A DNA stretch of 64,000 bases from Microbacterium paraoxydans (GTDB lineage Bacteria > Actinomycetota > Actinomycetes > Actinomycetales > Microbacteriaceae). The notes beneath the pieces are model-generated. The model was not told the DNA's origin. It saw only the letters and a list, made by a program, of their open reading frames with translations, and did no database searches. The DNA is taken from NCBI RefSeq assembly GCF_019056515.1, contig NZ_CP064873.1, forward strand, positions 2,294,001 to 2,358,000, read 5' to 3'. The position numbers and the translations under genes are program-made. This document shows positions 40,669-49,299 of the stretch, piece after piece (positions within the stretch are counted from its first letter, which is position 1; every line of letters begins with the position of its first letter).

Positions 40669-42108
40669 TCAGGAGATGTTCACGAGGTGCATCGCGCGGC
40701 TCGCGTCGGTGATGCTGCTCGACAGCGAGGGGTACGCGGCGAACACGCGGGAGACCTGGTCCACGGTGAGGCGACGCTCGACCGCGATCGCGATGGGGTA
40801 GATGAGCTCGGAGGCCTTCGGGGCCACGATCACGCCGCCGATCACCGTGCCGGAGCCCTTGCGGGCGATGAGCTTGACGAAGCCGTCCTTGATGCCCATC
40901 ATCTTCGCGCGCGGGTTAGCGGCGAGCGGGAGCTTGTAGACCATGCCGTCGGCGAGGCCGTCCTCGACGTCCTTGACGCCGTAGCCGACGGTCGCGATCT
41001 CCGGCGCCGTGAAGATGTTGGAGGTGATCTTGATGAGCTCGAGCGGGATGACGATGTCCCCCAGCGCGTGGAACACCGCCGTCCGCCCCTGCATCGAGGC
41101 CACCGAGGCCAGCGGGAAGAAGTTCGTGCAGTCCCCGACCGCGTACACGTTCGGCACCGAGGTGCGCGCGACGCGGTTCACCCGGACGTGACCGGAATCG
41201 TCGAGCTCGACGCCGGCCTCCTCCAGGCCGATGCCCGCGGTGTTCGGGATGGAGCCGACAGCCATGAGGCAGTGGCTGCCCTCGACGGTGCGACCGTCCG
41301 ACAGGGTCACGGTGACGCCGTCACCTGTGACCTCGACCTTCTCGGCCCGCGACTTGGACAGCACCTGCATGCCGCCGCGCTTGAACACCTTCTCCAGCAC
41401 CCGCGCCGCATCCTGGTCCTCGCCGGGGAGGACCTGCTCGCGGCTGGAGACGAGCGTGACCTTCGCCCCGAGGTTCATGTAGGCGGACGCGAACTCCGCG
41501 CCGGTCACGCCGGAGCCGACGACGATGAGGTGCTCGGGCAGCGCCTTCATGTCGTAGAGCTGGGTCCACGTGAGGATGCGCTTGCCGTCGGGCTTAGCGG
41601 AGTCGAGCTCGCGCGGCGAAGCGCCGACCGCGACGACGATGGTGTCGGCCTCGACGCGGTCGAAGTCCGTGCCCCGCTCGCCCGTGGAGACGACGATCGC
41701 GTTCGGACCCTCCAGCCGGCCGTGACCGGAGAGGATCCGCACGCCCGCGTCGAGGAGGGTGGTGCGCATGTCCTCGGACTGCTGACCGGCCAGCGCCACG
41801 AGGCGCTTGTTCACGGCGGCGAGGTTGATGGCGATCTCCGGCTTGAGCGGCTTGCCGTTCTCGCCCTTGGCGTAGAAGTTCACGCCCAGGTCGCTGGCCT
41901 CGGAGATGGCGACAGCGGCGTCCGCCGTCGCGATGAGGCTCTTCGACGGCACGACGTCGGTGAGCACGGCCGAACCGCCGACACCGACGCGCTCGACGAG
42001 GGTGACCTCCGCTCCGAGCTGGGCGGCCGCCAGGGCCGCCTCGTAACCGCCGGGTCCGCCGCCGAGGACGGCGACGCGCTGAGTGCGCTCGAAAGTGGTG
42101 GAAGACAT
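40669..42108 (-). CDS. lpdA: LpdA-type flavoprotein, NAD(P)H:quinone reductase-like
   Basis: The 479-residue protein is built like dihydrolipoamide dehydrogenase: FAD motif VAVLGGGPGGYEA (13-25), NAD motif LIVVGSGVTGAEFASAYMNL and the second FAD motif TSVPNVYAVGDCTNF. But the redox CxxxxC site is replaced by VGGSAVLTDVVPSKS (43-57), and the C-terminal His-x4-Glu is missing (FAAYPSLSSSITDA). This matches the mycobacterial LpdA type, which reduces quinones instead of lipoamide. Start 42108 (MSST) has GGAGAG three bases upstream; 42117 is an alternative. It is divergent from the nucleoside phosphorylase gene. Confidence 0.9.
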   Translation of the reverse strand: MSSTTFERTQRVAVLGGGPGGYEAALAAAQLGAEVTLVERVGVGGSAVLTDVVPSKSLIATADAAVAISEASDLGVNFYAKGENGKPLKPEIAINLAAVNKRLVALAGQQSEDMRTTLLDAGVRILSGHGRLEGPNAIVVSTGERGTDFDRVEADTIVVAVGASPRELDSAKPDGKRILTWTQLYDMKALPEHLIVVGSGVTGAEFASAYMNLGAKVTLVSSREQVLPGEDQDAARVLEKVFKRGGMQVLSKSRAEKVEVTGDGVTVTLSDGRTVEGSHCLMAVGSIPNTAGIGLEEAGVELDDSGHVRVNRVARTSVPNVYAVGDCTNFFPLASVASMQGRTAVFHALGDIVIPLELIKITSNIFTAPEIATVGYGVKDVEDGLADGMVYKLPLAANPRAKMMGIKDGFVKLIARKGSGTVIGGVIVAPKASELIYPIAIAVERRLTVDQVSRVFAAYPSLSSSITDASRAMHLVNIS

Positions 42109-42153
42109 GCTCTCCATTCTTCCGCAATCCTGGCACCGGAGCCTGCCACTTCC

Positions 42154-42159
42154 TAGAGT
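42154..42159 (+). promoter_or_regulatory. -10 box (TAGAGT), leaderless start of the purine nucleoside phosphorylase operon
   Basis: TAGAGT, six bases (GGATCC) and the ATG at 42166. Confidence 0.6.
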
Positions 42160-42165
42160 GGATCC

Positions 42166-42999
42166 ATGCCTGAAACCCACAGCAACCCCCTCGACGACCC
42201 CGCTGCGAACCCGTTCGAGGTCGCAGCCGAAGCCGCCGCCGACATCGCGCGGCTGACCGGCGTCGAGAAGCACGACATCGCCCTCACGCTCGGCAGCGGC
42301 TGGGGCAAGGCGGCCGACCTCATCGGCGAGACCGTCGCGACCATCCCCGCGACCGAGGTCACCGGATTCTCGAAGCCCGCTCTGGAGGGCCACGTCGGCA
42401 CCCTGCGCAGCATCCGGACGCCGGGCGGGAAGAACGTCCTCGTCATCGGCGCCCGCACGCACTACTACGAGAACCACGGCGTGCGCCGGGTCGTGCACAG
42501 CGTCCGCACCGCCGCGGCGACCGGGGCGAAGATCATGGTCCTCACCAACGGCGCCGGCGGCATCCGCGAGACGTGGAAGCCCGGTCAGCCCGTGCTCATC
42601 AGCGACCACATCAACCTCACCGCCGACTCCCCGCTCGAGGGCGCGACGTTCATCGACCTCACCGACCTGTACGCGAAGCGCCTGCGCGACATCGCCCGCA
42701 CGGTCGACCCCACGCTCGACGAGGGCGTCTACACGCAATTCCGCGGCCCGCACTACGAGACACCGGCCGAGGTGCAGATGGCGAAGCACATCGGCGGGCA
42801 CATCGTCGGCATGTCCACCGCGCTCGAGGCGATCGCCGCGCGCGAGGCCGGCATGGAGATCCTCGGGTTCTCGCTCATCACGAACCTCGCCGCCGGCATC
42901 CAGCAGACGCCGCTCAGCCACGCCGAGGTCATCGAAGCCGGACGCGAGGCGGAGCCGGTGATCTCCGCCTTGCTGGCCCGGGTGGTCGAGGCCCTGTGA
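42166..42999 (+). CDS. purine nucleoside phosphorylase
   Basis: The 277-residue enzyme is of the trimeric (PunA-like) type: ALTLGSGWGKAADLIGE with the phosphate loop, ARTHYYENHG, VLTNGAGGIRETWKPGQPV, TQFRGPHYETPAEVQM and VGMSTALEAIAAREAGMEIL. It splits purine (deoxy)nucleosides with phosphate to base and (deoxy)ribose 1-phosphate. The following phosphomutase gene starts within its stop region (4-base overlap), so the ribose 1-phosphate could be isomerised directly. It complements the nucleoside uptake operon further right. Confidence 0.94.
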   Translation: MPETHSNPLDDPAANPFEVAAEAAADIARLTGVEKHDIALTLGSGWGKAADLIGETVATIPATEVTGFSKPALEGHVGTLRSIRTPGGKNVLVIGARTHYYENHGVRRVVHSVRTAAATGAKIMVLTNGAGGIRETWKPGQPVLISDHINLTADSPLEGATFIDLTDLYAKRLRDIARTVDPTLDEGVYTQFRGPHYETPAEVQMAKHIGGHIVGMSTALEAIAAREAGMEILGFSLITNLAAGIQQTPLSHAEVIEAGREAEPVISALLARVVEAL

Positions 43000-44666
43000 G
43001 CGAGGAGCGGCTCGCCCAGGCCCGCGCCTGGCTCCGCCAGGACCCGGATCCGCAGACCCGCGACGAGCTCGCCGGCATCGTCACCCGGGCCGCCTCCGGG
43101 GACGAGGCCGCCGTGGCGGAGCTCGACGACCGCTTCGGCAGCCGTCTCGCGTTCGGGACGGCGGGACTGCGCGGCGCCCTCGGGGCTGGGAGCAACCGGA
43201 TGAACCGGGTGCTCGTCTCCCAGGCCGCGGCGGGCTTCGCGGCGTACCTGCGCGAGCGGGCCGCCGGGGCGACGCCGACGGTCGTGATCGGCTACGACGG
43301 ACGCCGGAACTCCCGGGTGTTCGCCCAGGACTCCGCGGAACTGTTCGCCGGGGCCGGCCTGCGCGCGATCCTGCTCCCCCGCCTGCTGCCGACGCCCGTG
43401 CTGGCCTTCGCCGTGCGGCACCTCGGCGCCGATGCGGGCGTGATGGTGACCGCGAGCCACAACCCGCCGGACGACAACGGCTACAAGGTGTACCTCGGCG
43501 GCGCGGATGCCGGCTCGCAGATCGTCGCTCCCGCCGACGCCGAGATCGCCGCCCACATCCAGCGGGTCGCGGACAGCGGCGACGTGCGGGCTCTGCCGCG
43601 GTCCACCGCCTACGAGACCGCGGGCGAGGATCTCGTCCAGGCCTACGTCGCCGCCACCGCCGCCGTCGCCCCGGCGCCCGCGGGGGCCCGCCGCCTGCGC
43701 TGGGTCTACACCGCGATGCACGGCGTCGGCTGGGAGACGGTCGCCCGCATCCTCGATGCCGCCGGCTACCCGCGACCGATCGTGGTCGACGAGCAGCTGC
43801 ATCCGGACGCGACGTTCCGCACGGTCTCCTTCCCGAACCCGGAGGAGCCGGGGGCCATGGATCTCGCGTTCGCCAGGGCCAGGAGGGCGAAGGCGGACTT
43901 CATCCTCGCGAACGATCCGGACGCCGACCGCCTCGCCGTGGCCATCCCGGACGAGACCTCCGCGGACGGCTGGCGCCGTCTCACGGGCAACGAGGTCGGC
44001 CTGCTGCTCGGTGCCCGCGCCGCGCGCGCCGCGGACGGCACCCCGGGCGCCTCGCTCGCCTGCTCGCTCGTCTCCTCCCCCGGGCTCGGCGCCATCGCCG
44101 CGCAGCACGGGCTGGACTTCCACGAGACGCTCACCGGGTTCAAGTGGATCTCCCGGGCCCCTGGCATCGTCTTCGGCTTCGAGGAGGCCCTGGGCTACCT
44201 CGTCAACCCCGAGACCGTGCGCGACAAGGACGGCATCTCCGCCGCGGTCGCCGTGCTCGGCCTGGCCGCCGAGGCCCAGGAGCGCGGGCTCACCCTCGCC
44301 GACCTCGTCCGCGAGGTGGGCGACACGTACGGGCACTTCGCGAGCGCGCAGGTGTCGGTCCGGGTGGCGGATCTGTCGCTCATCGGCACGGTGATGCTGT
44401 CGCTGCGCTCGCTTCCGCCCACGCAGATCGCAGGGCGTTCGATCGCGTCGGCCGAGGACCTGCTGCAGAGCGCTCCGGGGCAGCCCTCCGGAGACGTGCT
44501 GCGGTACCGGCTCTCGGACGGCTCGCGGGTGATCGTCCGGCCGAGCGGCACGGAGCCGAAGCTCAAGGTGTACATCGACGCCACGGGTGATTCCGCCGAG
44601 GCGGCCGCAACGGCCGTCGCCGAGCTGGAGGCGGGCGTCCGGGTCCTCCTGGACGAGCGCTCCTGA
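42996..44666 (+). CDS. phosphomannomutase/phosphoglucomutase family enzyme
   Basis: The 556-residue alpha-D-phosphohexomutase has the active-site Ser loop TASHNPPDDNGYKVYLGG, the metal loop ANDPDADRLAVAI, sugar loop GFEEALGYLVNPETV and the phosphate loop RPSGTEPKLKVY. The GTG start overlaps the phosphorylase gene. Length and FGTAGLRG N-terminus match the PGM2/PgcA-like subgroup, which includes phosphopentomutases, so conversion of (deoxy)ribose 1- to 5-phosphate is the natural guess from context. Phosphoglucomutase or phosphomannomutase activity is possible. Confidence 0.88.
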   Translation: MSEERLAQARAWLRQDPDPQTRDELAGIVTRAASGDEAAVAELDDRFGSRLAFGTAGLRGALGAGSNRMNRVLVSQAAAGFAAYLRERAAGATPTVVIGYDGRRNSRVFAQDSAELFAGAGLRAILLPRLLPTPVLAFAVRHLGADAGVMVTASHNPPDDNGYKVYLGGADAGSQIVAPADAEIAAHIQRVADSGDVRALPRSTAYETAGEDLVQAYVAATAAVAPAPAGARRLRWVYTAMHGVGWETVARILDAAGYPRPIVVDEQLHPDATFRTVSFPNPEEPGAMDLAFARARRAKADFILANDPDADRLAVAIPDETSADGWRRLTGNEVGLLLGARAARAADGTPGASLACSLVSSPGLGAIAAQHGLDFHETLTGFKWISRAPGIVFGFEEALGYLVNPETVRDKDGISAAVAVLGLAAEAQERGLTLADLVREVGDTYGHFASAQVSVRVADLSLIGTVMLSLRSLPPTQIAGRSIASAEDLLQSAPGQPSGDVLRYRLSDGSRVIVRPSGTEPKLKVYIDATGDSAEAAATAVAELEAGVRVLLDERS

Positions 44667-44668
44667 CC

Positions 44669-44932
44669 ATGCCCGTCCGCCACGTCGTCGTCAGCGCCCA
44701 CAACGGCGTGCACGCACGACCGGTCGCGGAGCTCGTGCGCCTCGCGCAGGCGCACGAGCTCCCGGTCACGCTGCGCACCGCGGACGGCGCGGCCGTGGAT
44801 CTGCGCAGCGTCCTCGCGGTGATGGACCTCGCCCTCGCGCCCGGAGACGTCGTGACGCTGGAGACGCCGGCCGGCCCGGCATCGGAGAGCGTCCTCGACC
44901 AGCTCGCCCTGGTGCTGGCCCCCGACGCCTGA
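44669..44932 (+). CDS. HPr-like phosphocarrier protein (first of two)
   Basis: The 87-residue protein has the HPr active site AHNGVHARPVAELV with His15 and Arg17, followed by a short Ser-containing helix (DLRSVLAVMDLAL). It begins two bases after the phosphomutase stop. It lacks the usual ASIMG regulatory-serine context and could be a specialised phosphocarrier. A second, more canonical HPr is encoded at 47336-47617 in the mannitol operon. Confidence 0.85.
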   Translation: MPVRHVVVSAHNGVHARPVAELVRLAQAHELPVTLRTADGAAVDLRSVLAVMDLALAPGDVVTLETPAGPASESVLDQLALVLAPDA

Positions 44933-44935
44933 GCC

Positions 44936-46858
44936 TCAGCCGTCGATCACGGCGACGAGCTCGTCGAGGAAGCCCTCGAAGGTCGCGCTGCGCCGGACGA
45001 TCCGCTGCACGCTCTCGCGCTCGCTGAACACCTCCACGAGCTGCTCGAACACGGTCTGGAAGGCGGCGCGGTCGCTCTCGCTGAAGGCGGCCAGCGCGAC
45101 GACCTGCACGCGTCCCTCGCCCCAGGCCGCCGACCCCTCCGCCACGCCGAGTGCGATCGCCGTGCGGGCCGCGGTCATCTGCAGCGCATGAGGCACGGCC
45201 AGCGCGTCGGTGAACGCCGTGGAGGACATGCGCTCCCGGACGATCGTGTTCTCCACGTAGTCGTCGCCGATCAGGCCGGCCCGCACGAGCGGCGCGCCGA
45301 GCCGCCGGATGATGGCCTCCTCCCCGTCGTCCGGAAGAGGATGCACGAAGGCGTCGGGGTGGAAGTAGCGCGCGAGCTCCTCTCGGAGCCGGGCCAGCCG
45401 CCGCCCCCGGCGCAGACGCCCGGCGGCCTGCTGGATGCGGTCGACGTCCGCGTCCGTGAGGAACGGCTGGATGCGCACGAACCGGTCGCCGGAGGCCCCG
45501 GGCTCGATCGTGCTCAGCACGAGGTCGGTGTCGAACGACGCCCAGTCCGGGTCGACGTTCGTGACGACGCTGGTGACCTCGATCGCGGAGCCCAGGGAAC
45601 GGTCCACGCTCGAGCGCAGGAGTTCGTGGAGCTCGTAGTAGCCGGGGCAGACGATGGTCGCGGTGAGGATGGACTCCGCTTTGCGGCTCCGTTCCAGCCG
45701 TCCCCCGACGTGCATGGCGATGTAGGCGATCTCGTCGTCGTGGATGGGCGTGCCGAGCCGGTCGTGCAGACCGCTCGCGATCGACACCGCGACCTCGAAG
45801 ATCATCGGGTAGGTCGTCTTCAGCGAGCGGGTCAGCGGATTGCGGGTGAGGGCGCTCTCCTCGGCGCGGCGCAGGAGGTTCTGCACGTGCAGCGCGAGAC
45901 GGAGCACGAAGGTCTCGTCGACGAGGTCGACACGGTAGTCCTCCGCGGCCCGCGCGATCTCCGCCCGGACCGCCGCCTCCACGTCCGGGGCGACGCCGCT
46001 GCGGGCGAGCTCCTGCGCCGCCTCGCCGCCGGGGGCGACGATCCGGGTGAGGACCAGGGAGGCGAGGTGACCGCTGTCGCCCTCGCCCAGGACCACGGCG
46101 AAGTGCTCGGCCGCGAGGCGGGCGATCACCGCGCCCACCCGCGGGATCTCCGGTCGGGCTCCCACCGGCGGCGCGTCGAGGGCGCGCCCGGCGGCCACCC
46201 GCTCGGCGGCGATCGCGATGTGCAGCAGCACGTCGGCGATCGCGAGTTCGTTGACGTAGTAGCCGAGCTCGCCGAGCTCGCCCACCAGGGCGGACTTGAA
46301 GGGTCCCACCGCCCGCGCATCCACCGCCGTGCCGGAGAGGGCCCGCCGGAAGATCTCGGGGTGGAAGGAGGCGTCGTCCATCTCGTCGTGCGCGAGGCGG
46401 CTGAGCAGGCGGCGCTGGGCGGCCTCGTCTCCGCGGAGCCGCACCCGCTCCCGTGCGCGTTCGAGCGTCAGGTCGGTGCCGTCGAGGAGGCCGCGCACCC
46501 GCACGAGGTCCGCCTCCAGCGTCGCCTCGCTCACATGCAGGGCGTCCGCGGTGTCGAAGACGTCGATCCCCTCCTCCGCGTCCAGCAGCAGCCGGACCAG
46601 GGCGTGCAGCCGTTCGCGGGGCGCCGAGTCGCCGCCCTGCCGCACCCGGAGCGCACCGCGGGCACCGGGGCCCGCCCGATAGCCCGCCGGGCCGGACTCG
46701 ACGACGGCGGCACCGGGCGTGCGGGCGTTCAGGGCCGCGACGTAGGAACGGATGCTCCGGGGGGTCACGCCGAGGAGGTCGGCCAGCGTGCCCGCGGTCG
46801 CCCAGCCCTCCTCGCGCAGCAGGGCGGCGAGGAGCTGGTCCTGACGCTGGCGCGACAT
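44936..46858 (-). CDS. mtlR: PRD-containing transcription regulator, MtlR-like
   Basis: The 640-residue regulator has an N-terminal HTH (DLLGVTPRSIRSYVAALNAR), two PTS regulation domains at ~180-290 and ~300-400 (the second shows IHDDEIAYIAMHVGG), an EIIB-like domain (VVTNVDPDWASFDTDLVLST) and a C-terminal EIIA domain with AVPHALQM. This is the layout of the mannitol activator MtlR. It reads divergently from the mannitol PTS operon. Phosphorylation by HPr and EII proteins should set its activity. The ATG at 46858 has GGAGGG upstream; further upstream starts are not supported. Confidence 0.9.
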   Translation of the reverse strand: MSRQRQDQLLAALLREEGWATAGTLADLLGVTPRSIRSYVAALNARTPGAAVVESGPAGYRAGPGARGALRVRQGGDSAPRERLHALVRLLLDAEEGIDVFDTADALHVSEATLEADLVRVRGLLDGTDLTLERARERVRLRGDEAAQRRLLSRLAHDEMDDASFHPEIFRRALSGTAVDARAVGPFKSALVGELGELGYYVNELAIADVLLHIAIAAERVAAGRALDAPPVGARPEIPRVGAVIARLAAEHFAVVLGEGDSGHLASLVLTRIVAPGGEAAQELARSGVAPDVEAAVRAEIARAAEDYRVDLVDETFVLRLALHVQNLLRRAEESALTRNPLTRSLKTTYPMIFEVAVSIASGLHDRLGTPIHDDEIAYIAMHVGGRLERSRKAESILTATIVCPGYYELHELLRSSVDRSLGSAIEVTSVVTNVDPDWASFDTDLVLSTIEPGASGDRFVRIQPFLTDADVDRIQQAAGRLRRGRRLARLREELARYFHPDAFVHPLPDDGEEAIIRRLGAPLVRAGLIGDDYVENTIVRERMSSTAFTDALAVPHALQMTAARTAIALGVAEGSAAWGEGRVQVVALAAFSESDRAAFQTVFEQLVEVFSERESVQRIVRRSATFEGFLDELVAVIDG

Positions 46859-47021
46859 GATCCCTCCGAGTTCCCGTGCTGACGGCACTGTCCGACTGCT
46901 CTCCATGATGACAGCCTCCGGCGACACGGGCGCGGCGAGGAGGGTTCCGCAGGGGCGGAAGAGAACGTGTTGGTGCCACCGCGGCCCGGTTTCCCAGACT
47001 GTTCTCAGGAAGGTGACATCG
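46859..47021. promoter_or_regulatory. divergent control region of mtlR and the mannitol operon
   Basis: A perfect small palindrome TTCCGC-AGGG-GCGGAA lies at 46945-46960, about 60 bases before the first operon gene, and could be an activator site. A weak promoter-like TTGGTG (46970) is followed by CAGACT (46995) with a 19-base spacer. The leader ends with AGGAAGG before the ATG at 47022. Confidence 0.35.
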
Positions 47022-47339
47022 ATGAGGATTCTCGTGGTCTGCGGCGCCGGCGCGTCGAGCACGTTCGTCGCCCAGCGCCTGCGCACCGCCGCCGCCGCGG
47101 CGGGACTGGACTGGGACGCGGACGCCGGCGTCGAGAGCACCGTCTCCCTCGGAGGGCACGACCTCGTCCTCGTGGGCCCACACCTCCGCGAGCGCCTCGG
47201 CGCCATCCGCGACCTGACCCGCGCGCCCGTCGCGGTCTTGCCGGATGACGTGTTCGCCGATCGCGACGGCGGCCGCACGCTTCTCCTCGCCCAGTCGACC
47301 CTCGCCGCTGCCGGCGGGGCCCCGAAAGGAACACCATGA
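47022..47339 (+). CDS. PTS EIIB-like single-domain protein
   Basis: The 105-residue protein begins MRILVVCGAGASSTFVAQRL, a P-loop-like EIIB phosphocysteine site (Cys8) of the lactose/galactitol type. It is a free EIIB domain; the mannitol EIICB gene downstream carries its own EIIB. The domain could take phosphate from HPr/EIIA for another sugar or act in signalling to MtlR. AGGAAGG precedes the start. First gene of the operon, four-base overlap with the HPr gene. Confidence 0.8.
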   Translation: MRILVVCGAGASSTFVAQRLRTAAAAAGLDWDADAGVESTVSLGGHDLVLVGPHLRERLGAIRDLTRAPVAVLPDDVFADRDGGRTLLLAQSTLAAAGGAPKGTP

Positions 47340-47617
47340 CCGCCACCCGCACCGTCCGCATCGGCTCCTCGCATGGACTGCACGCCCGGCCCGCCAAGAT
47401 CTTCGCGCAGGCCGCGAAGGACTCCGGCCTCGCGGTCACGATCGCCAAGGACTCCGGCAAGCCGGTCAACGCCGCGAGCATCCTCGGGGTGATCGCCCTG
47501 GCCATCGAGCACGGCGACTACGTGACGCTCACGGCCGACGGCCACGGCGCAGAGGGGGTCCTGGACACGCTCACCGAGCTGCTGACCACCGACCACGACC
47601 AGGACGCCGCCGGATGA
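47336..47617 (+). CDS. ptsH: phosphocarrier protein HPr
   Basis: The 93-residue protein has the canonical SSHGLHARPAKIFAQAAKD with the phospho-His16 and the regulatory helix PVNAASILGVIALAIEHGD. EI is encoded next (four-base overlap), so this is the general PTS HPr. It serves the mannitol EII proteins and probably other PTS systems. Confidence 0.95.
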   Translation: MTATRTVRIGSSHGLHARPAKIFAQAAKDSGLAVTIAKDSGKPVNAASILGVIALAIEHGDYVTLTADGHGAEGVLDTLTELLTTDHDQDAAG

Positions 47618-49299
47618 GCGCGCTGCGAGGGGTGGGCATCGGTCTCGGCGTCGCGCAGGGACCGGTCGTCCGCATGACCGAGGCGCTGCCCGCGCCCGAG
47701 AACACGCCGAGCACCGCGGGGGCGGACACCGAGCGTGCGCGGGTCCGCGAGGCCGTCGCCGTCGTGGCGCAGGAGCTGACCCAGCGCGGCGAGGCCGCCG
47801 GTGGTGCGGCGCAGGAGGTGCTCGAGGCGCAGGCGATGATCGCCGAGGACCCCACCCTGCAGGACGAGGTCGACAGCAGGATCGACGCCGGCGCCACCGC
47901 GGAGTGGGCCGTGCACGACGCCTTCGCCGGCTTCCGGGCCACGCTCGAGGCCGTCGGCGGGTACCTCGGCGAGCGCGCCGCCGATCTCGACGACATCGCG
48001 CAGCGGGTGCTCGCCCGGCTGCGCGGCGTGGAGGCCCCCGGCGTGCCCGACCCTGGGCACCCGTTCGTCCTCGTGGCGCGCGACCTCGCGCCCGCCGACA
48101 CCGCGCTGCTGAACCTCGACCAGGTGCTCGCCCTCGTCACCATCGACGGCGGCCCGACCTCCCACACGGCGATCCTCGCCAGGGAGAAGGGCATCGTGGC
48201 CGTGGTCGGCGTGGGCGACGGCCACGCCCTGACGACCGGGGAGACCGTGATCGTCGACGCGGCCGCGGGAGTCATCACCCGTGAGCCAACCGATGACGAG
48301 CGCGCCCGCGCCGCCGAGCGCGCCGCCGCCCGCCGCGCCGCCGACGACGCCCCGCTCACCCCCGGCGCGCTCGCCGACGGCACGCCGGTCGCGCTGCTCG
48401 CGAACCTGGGGAAGCCCGCCGACGCCGCCGACGCGGTCGCGCGGGGGGCCGAGGGCGTCGGCCTGTTCCGGACGGAGTTCCTGTTCCTCTCCGCGTCGCA
48501 GGCCCCGACGGTCGCCCAGCAGCGGGACGCCTACCGCGAACTCCTGGAGGCCTTCCCCGGCAAGAAGGTCGTCGTGCGGATGCTCGACGCGGGGGCCGAC
48601 AAGCCGCTGGCCTTCCTCAACGACGCCCACGAGGAGAACCCGGCCCTGGGATTGCGCGGCCTGCGGGCGCTCCGCGCGAGCGAGGACATCCTCCGCGAGC
48701 AGCTGACCGCGCTGGCCGAAGCCGAGGCCGCGACCGACGCCGACCTGTGGGTCATGGCACCCATGGTGGCCACCGTCGAGGAGACCGTGTACTTCACCGG
48801 CCTCGCCCGCGAGTACGGACTGAAGACGGCCGGCGTCATGGTCGAGGTGCCCTCCAGCGCCCTGCTCGCCGACCGGGTGCTCGCGCACGCCGACTTCGCG
48901 TCCATCGGCACCAACGACCTCACGCAGTACACGATGGCTGCGGACCGCCTCCTCGGCTCCGTCGCGTCGTTCCAGGACCCCTGGCACCCCGCGGTGCTGC
49001 GCCTGGTGCGCGAGGTCGGCGCGGCCGGTGCCCGTCTCGGCAAGCCCGTCGGCATCTGCGGCGAGGCCGCGGCCGATCCGCTGCTCGCCGTCGTCCTCGT
49101 GGGCCTCGGTGCGACGAGCCTGTCCATGGCACCGTCCGCCCTCGCCGACGTCCGCCAGGCGCTCGCCGCCCGGACTCGCGACGATGCCCTCCGTCTCGCG
49201 GAAGCCGCGCTCGACGCGGACGACGCCCCCTCCGCCCGCACCGCTGCGGCGACCCTCGCCGCGGCACTCCCCCCTCATCAGAAAGAGACCACATCATGA
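47614..49299 (+). CDS. ptsI: PTS enzyme I (phosphoenolpyruvate-protein phosphotransferase)
   Basis: The 561-residue enzyme has the phospho-His in GGPTSHTAILAREKGIVAVV (~178-197), a linker and the PEP-binding barrel with EGVGLFRTEFLFLS, ASIGTNDLTQYTMAADR and the Cys in GICGEAAADP. It uses PEP to phosphorylate HPr. The gene lies inside the mannitol operon, so general PTS supply is linked to mannitol induction, or this is the main EI gene of the organism. Confidence 0.96.
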   Translation: MSALRGVGIGLGVAQGPVVRMTEALPAPENTPSTAGADTERARVREAVAVVAQELTQRGEAAGGAAQEVLEAQAMIAEDPTLQDEVDSRIDAGATAEWAVHDAFAGFRATLEAVGGYLGERAADLDDIAQRVLARLRGVEAPGVPDPGHPFVLVARDLAPADTALLNLDQVLALVTIDGGPTSHTAILAREKGIVAVVGVGDGHALTTGETVIVDAAAGVITREPTDDERARAAERAAARRAADDAPLTPGALADGTPVALLANLGKPADAADAVARGAEGVGLFRTEFLFLSASQAPTVAQQRDAYRELLEAFPGKKVVVRMLDAGADKPLAFLNDAHEENPALGLRGLRALRASEDILREQLTALAEAEAATDADLWVMAPMVATVEETVYFTGLAREYGLKTAGVMVEVPSSALLADRVLAHADFASIGTNDLTQYTMAADRLLGSVASFQDPWHPAVLRLVREVGAAGARLGKPVGICGEAAADPLLAVVLVGLGATSLSMAPSALADVRQALAARTRDDALRLAEAALDADDAPSARTAAATLAAALPPHQKETTS

